From NCBI RefSeq assembly GCF_047219225.1, contig NZ_CP178208.1:992001-1056000 (forward strand): a DNA stretch of 64,000 bases, in the 5' to 3' direction. Each line of letters opens with the position of its first letter. Position 1 is the first letter of the stretch. This document shows, in pieces, positions 61,610 to 64,000 of this stretch. Both the position numbers and the translations under genes were made by a program. Under the pieces are notes generated by a model. It made no database searches and had not been told where the DNA came from. It worked only from the letters and a program-made list of their open reading frames with translations. Source of the stretch: IMCC45349 sp047219225. GTDB taxonomy: Bacteria; Bacteroidota; Bacteroidia; Flavobacteriales; Flavobacteriaceae.

Positions 61610-62764
61610 ATGAAACATATATATATCCTACTATTTTCACTACTCATTTGGTCTTGTGGAAATAAAGAAGAAACAAAAAAAGTAAGTTCAGTTAACGAAG
61701 ATCATCATGAGCATTTTAATGTAACTTCAGCTCAGTTTAAATCTGAAAACATGCAACTAGGTAAACTTGCCAAAGTTGATTTTCATGAAGCAGTAACAAC
61801 TACTGGTTATATTGATGTACCTCCTAAAAACAAAGCGAGTGTTAGCACTTTTATGTCTGGTTATGTCAAAAACACTCCTTTATTAATTGGAGATGAAGTA
61901 AAAAAAGGACAACTAGTTGTAACTCTAGAAAATCCAGAGTTTATTGAACTTCAACAAAATTATCTTGAAATTTCTGAAACACTTAATTACTTAAAGTCTG
62001 AGTTTGAAAGACAAAAAACATTATACGACGAGCAAATTACGTCTCAAAAAAACTACTTAAAAGCTGAAAGTGAGTATAAAAGTAACTTAGCGCACTATAA
62101 TGGTTTGAAACAAAAACTTAGAATGTTAAATATAAATTCTAATGCTGTAGAACAAGGCAAAATTACATCAACGATTAACCTTTATGCACCAATTTCGGGT
62201 TTTGTAACCAAAGTTAATGTAAGCAATGGATCGTTTGTAGATGCCTCTACAGAAGTGATAGAAATTGTAGACACAGACCACATTCATTTAGAACTAACCG
62301 TTTTTGAAAAAGATATTTTAAAGGTTAGAAAAGGACAAGCTATTAATTTTAAAATACCTGAAGCTAGTGAAGACATTTTTGCTGCTGATGTTTATTTAGT
62401 AGGTACTTCGGTTGATGAAACCAACAGAACAATTAAAGTACATGGTCATTTACCTGAAGATAATCATCTAGCTACATTTGTTAGAGGTATGTTTGTTGAA
62501 GCTCAAATTATAACAGATAGAGTGAAAAAAATGGCAATTCCAAAAGCCGCAGTTGCTGAAATGGATGGTGTGTATTATGCACTTATTTTAGAGTCTGACA
62601 ATAATGGTAATTTTGAGTTTGAAAAGATAGAAGTTACTATAGGCAAGCAAAATGAATCCTTTGTTGAAGTATTAAACACAGCTGCTTTTCAAAATAAGCA
62701 AGTACTTACCAAAGGCGCTTATATGTTATTAGCAGATACTGAAGGTGTAGGCCATAGTCATTAA
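61610..62764 (+). CDS. CusB/CzcB-type periplasmic adaptor lipoprotein
   Basis: 384 residues. The signal peptide ends in LLIWSC, lipid-attached Cys. A His-rich stretch DHHEHFNVTS follows. The barrel-sandwich and hairpin parts are LIGDEVKKGQLVVTLENPEF and a coiled coil of about 60 residues, then INLYAPISGFVTKVNVSNGS. It bridges pump and outer channel in the efflux complex. The His cluster may bind the metal. It is the last gene of the efflux operon, followed by a 40-bp palindromic terminator. Confidence 0.92.
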   Translation: MKHIYILLFSLLIWSCGNKEETKKVSSVNEDHHEHFNVTSAQFKSENMQLGKLAKVDFHEAVTTTGYIDVPPKNKASVSTFMSGYVKNTPLLIGDEVKKGQLVVTLENPEFIELQQNYLEISETLNYLKSEFERQKTLYDEQITSQKNYLKAESEYKSNLAHYNGLKQKLRMLNINSNAVEQGKITSTINLYAPISGFVTKVNVSNGSFVDASTEVIEIVDTDHIHLELTVFEKDILKVRKGQAINFKIPEASEDIFAADVYLVGTSVDETNRTIKVHGHLPEDNHLATFVRGMFVEAQIITDRVKKMAIPKAAVAEMDGVYYALILESDNNGNFEFEKIEVTIGKQNESFVEVLNTAAFQNKQVLTKGAYMLLADTEGVGHSH

Positions 62765-62769
62765 ATACA

Positions 62770-62809
62770 AATCAAAAAAGCTTCAATAATTATTGAAGCT
62801 TTTTTGATT
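62770..62809. terminator. Intrinsic terminator, perfect 40-bp palindrome
   Basis: AATCAAAAAAGCTTCAATAA is followed directly by its exact reverse complement, 20-bp arms with no loop bases needed. It follows the efflux operon; the stem ends with a run of T's. Confidence 0.9.
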
Positions 62810-62850
62810 GTAATTATATTGATTAGCAACCGACTTAAAACAAAAACATT

Positions 62851-63291
62851 ATGAGAGGATTGATTTTATTGTTTTTTGTTGGGTTGTTTTCTTTACAAGC
62901 TCAAAATATAGACTATAACACTAAAAAAGGATTTGCTGCCCAAGGATATGATGTAGTAGCTTACTTTAATAATCAAGCTATAGAAGGTGATAAGAAATTT
63001 ACAACCGAATATGATACTATTAAATATAAGTTCTCAACTCAAGAAAACTTAAACGCATTTTTAAAAACACCAGAAAAATATATTCCTCAATATGGAGGTT
63101 ACTGTGCTTACGCTGTAGCTTTAAAAGCTAAAAAAGTTAGCATTGACCCAAAAACTTTTGAGATACGTAATGGAAAGCTTTATCTGTTTTATAATGCTTG
63201 GGGAACAAATACGCTCAAACTATGGTTAAACGAAAACCCAACTCATTTAGTAGAAAAAGGAGATAATAATTGGGATAACATAAAGTATTAA
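62851..63291 (+). CDS. YHS domain-containing protein
   Basis: 146 residues. A signal peptide (GLILLFFVGLFSLQAQ) is followed by AAQGYDVVAYFNNQAIEGDK and IPQYGGYCAYAVALKAK, the YHS-like pattern (Tyr, His/Gly, Cys). The family includes periplasmic copper- or metal-related proteins. The position after a heavy-metal pump operon fits a metal-linked role but is only suggestive, since a terminator separates them. It converges on the YD-repeat gene with a 4-base overlap. Confidence 0.8.
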   Translation: MRGLILLFFVGLFSLQAQNIDYNTKKGFAAQGYDVVAYFNNQAIEGDKKFTTEYDTIKYKFSTQENLNAFLKTPEKYIPQYGGYCAYAVALKAKKVSIDPKTFEIRNGKLYLFYNAWGTNTLKLWLNENPTHLVEKGDNNWDNIKY

Positions 63292-64000
63292 TAATACTCT
63301 ATTTCTCGCGTCCATATATATAATGGTTCATCATTAACATTTTTAATCACCTTTACCCAATTGCCATTTTTATCAAATTTATAATCAAACTTAATTTTAT
63401 ATTCTTTATCCCCTTTAACCAAATTAACCTCTATGATATAATTATTTTCTGAATATTGCATTTTCATTACCTCATTATCTAAAGTTGAAGAAATCCTCTT
63501 TTCCTTAATTTTTAAGTTTTTTTTATTGAAAGTATATTCCTGTCGATCAAATACATTTATTTCTGTAAGACTTCTATAACTTGTTCTTTTGATTAGATTA
63601 TTAAAATCATCATATTCATATACAATTTTACGATTTACCATTTGAGTTTCTTCGTTAAATCTAAGTTCTCGTGTAATATTACCCAACTTATCATAATCAT
63701 ACGTATAAAGTACTATTTCATTATCATTTGTATTAGTTTTTAATTTACCCAATGGAAAATGTCTTTCTATTCTTATTAACTTGTCATCTTCTTCGTTGTA
63801 AAACCTATTAAAACTATAATGATATCCTTCTTCAGAATAATATTCTTCTCTTATTAATCTATCTAGATTATCATATTTATAAATTCTATAGCTATATGAA
63901 TTATACTCATCTAAATAATGACTTAATACGGTTTGAAGATTTCCTTTATAATCATAATAATGTCTCTTAACATTTATACTCTCATAATATCCTGAGTCTT
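63288..64000 (-). CDS. YD-repeat protein (RHS-like), N-terminus outside the window
   Basis: The frame stays open from the stop at 63288 to the last base, giving at least 237 residues; the TTG at 63752 is not the start. YD-type repeats are seen throughout: YYDYKGNLQ, KYDNLDRLIREEYYSE, YDYDKLGNITRELRF and YEYDDFNNLIKR. YD repeats occur in RHS-type toxin shells and in many cell-surface or secreted Bacteroidota proteins. This part lacks a visible toxin tip or RHS core motif. The family and length of the full protein cannot be judged. Confidence 0.75.
   Translation of the reverse strand, partial: DSGYYESINVKRHYYDYKGNLQTVLSHYLDEYNSYSYRIYKYDNLDRLIREEYYSEEGYHYSFNRFYNEEDDKLIRIERHFPLGKLKTNTNDNEIVLYTYDYDKLGNITRELRFNEETQMVNRKIVYEYDDFNNLIKRTSYRSLTEINVFDRQEYTFNKKNLKIKEKRISSTLDNEVMKMQYSENNYIIEVNLVKGDKEYKIKFDYKFDKNGNWVKVIKNVNDEPLYIWTREIEYY

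Noticed and set aside
63288..63752. Complete 154-residue gene
   Set aside because: The start is only a TTG; the frame is open to the window edge and YD repeats continue upstream, so it is a fragment of a longer gene.

Overview
The window looks like a piece of chromosome from a marine-type member of the Flavobacteriaceae (Bacteroidota). The DNA is very AT-rich. It encodes the gliding-motility genes gldD and gldE, a secreted protein with a type IX secretion (T9SS) C-terminal sorting domain, a TonB-dependent receptor, several SusD-free outer-membrane proteins and a CzcA-TolC fusion of the kind common in this phylum. Many genes lack a Shine-Dalgarno sequence. At least a dozen carry the Bacteroidota promoter element TAnnTTTG close upstream, usually a few tens of bases before the start. 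I see no tRNA, rRNA, CRISPR array, insertion sequence or prophage. No gene-free stretch exceeds 300 bases; the longest are 21178-21452, 6431-6704 and 29058-29319.

Layout. 1-890: end of a saccharopine dehydrogenase gene and an Lrp/AsnC regulator. 938-6430: a surface/signalling island with a T9SS cargo protein, two near-duplicate tail-collar proteins, two unknown small proteins, and a membrane protein-histidine kinase-LuxR response regulator operon. 6700-18850: mostly housekeeping (zinc metallopeptidase, SemiSWEET, leuS, EamA exporter, ketopantoate reductase-like enzyme, ftsX, DUF3098, uppP, truB, tag). 18848-24930: two PPK2 kinases, aat, DUF3127, flavin reductase, a histidine kinase, HIT protein and greA, plus a possible structured small RNA near 21200-21364. 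25070-34026: a degenerate Rieske-like lipoprotein, a TPP-riboswitch operon (TonB receptor, 2OG-Fe(II) oxygenase, PnuT-type permease) and a seven-gene coupled chain (PPTase, PcrB/GGGP synthase, thiamine-binding-type protein, PnuC, NadR-like kinase, DUF4301, arfB). 34100-42400: ahcY, a caspase-like secreted protein, rpmA/rplU, a pair of M16 peptidases, an EamA exporter and a metal-binding Cys-rich HMA lipoprotein. 42531-44492: an isolated ABC-type ATPase fused to a methyltransferase, the most accessory-looking gene here. 44610-53203: gldD, gldE, ssb, mutY, HU, a 29-residue basic protein, rng, an aldo/keto reductase, an OmpA lipoprotein and xth. 53338-64000: a large outer-membrane protein, a heavy-metal efflux operon (His-rich small protein, CzcA-TolC fusion, CusB-like adaptor), a YHS protein and a YD-repeat protein running off the right edge.

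How parts work together. The thiamine locus is the clearest system: one promoter, one TPP aptamer with a terminator hairpin, then outer-membrane uptake, an unexplained oxygenase, and inner-membrane uptake, with almost no space between the genes. The greA leader holds two intrinsic terminators between the promoter and the gene, suggesting attenuation. The best leads for something undescribed are the oxygenase in the thiamine operon, the ATPase-methyltransferase fusion, the greA leader and the possible RNA at 21200-21364. All functional statements rest on reading motifs by eye; no database search was run.
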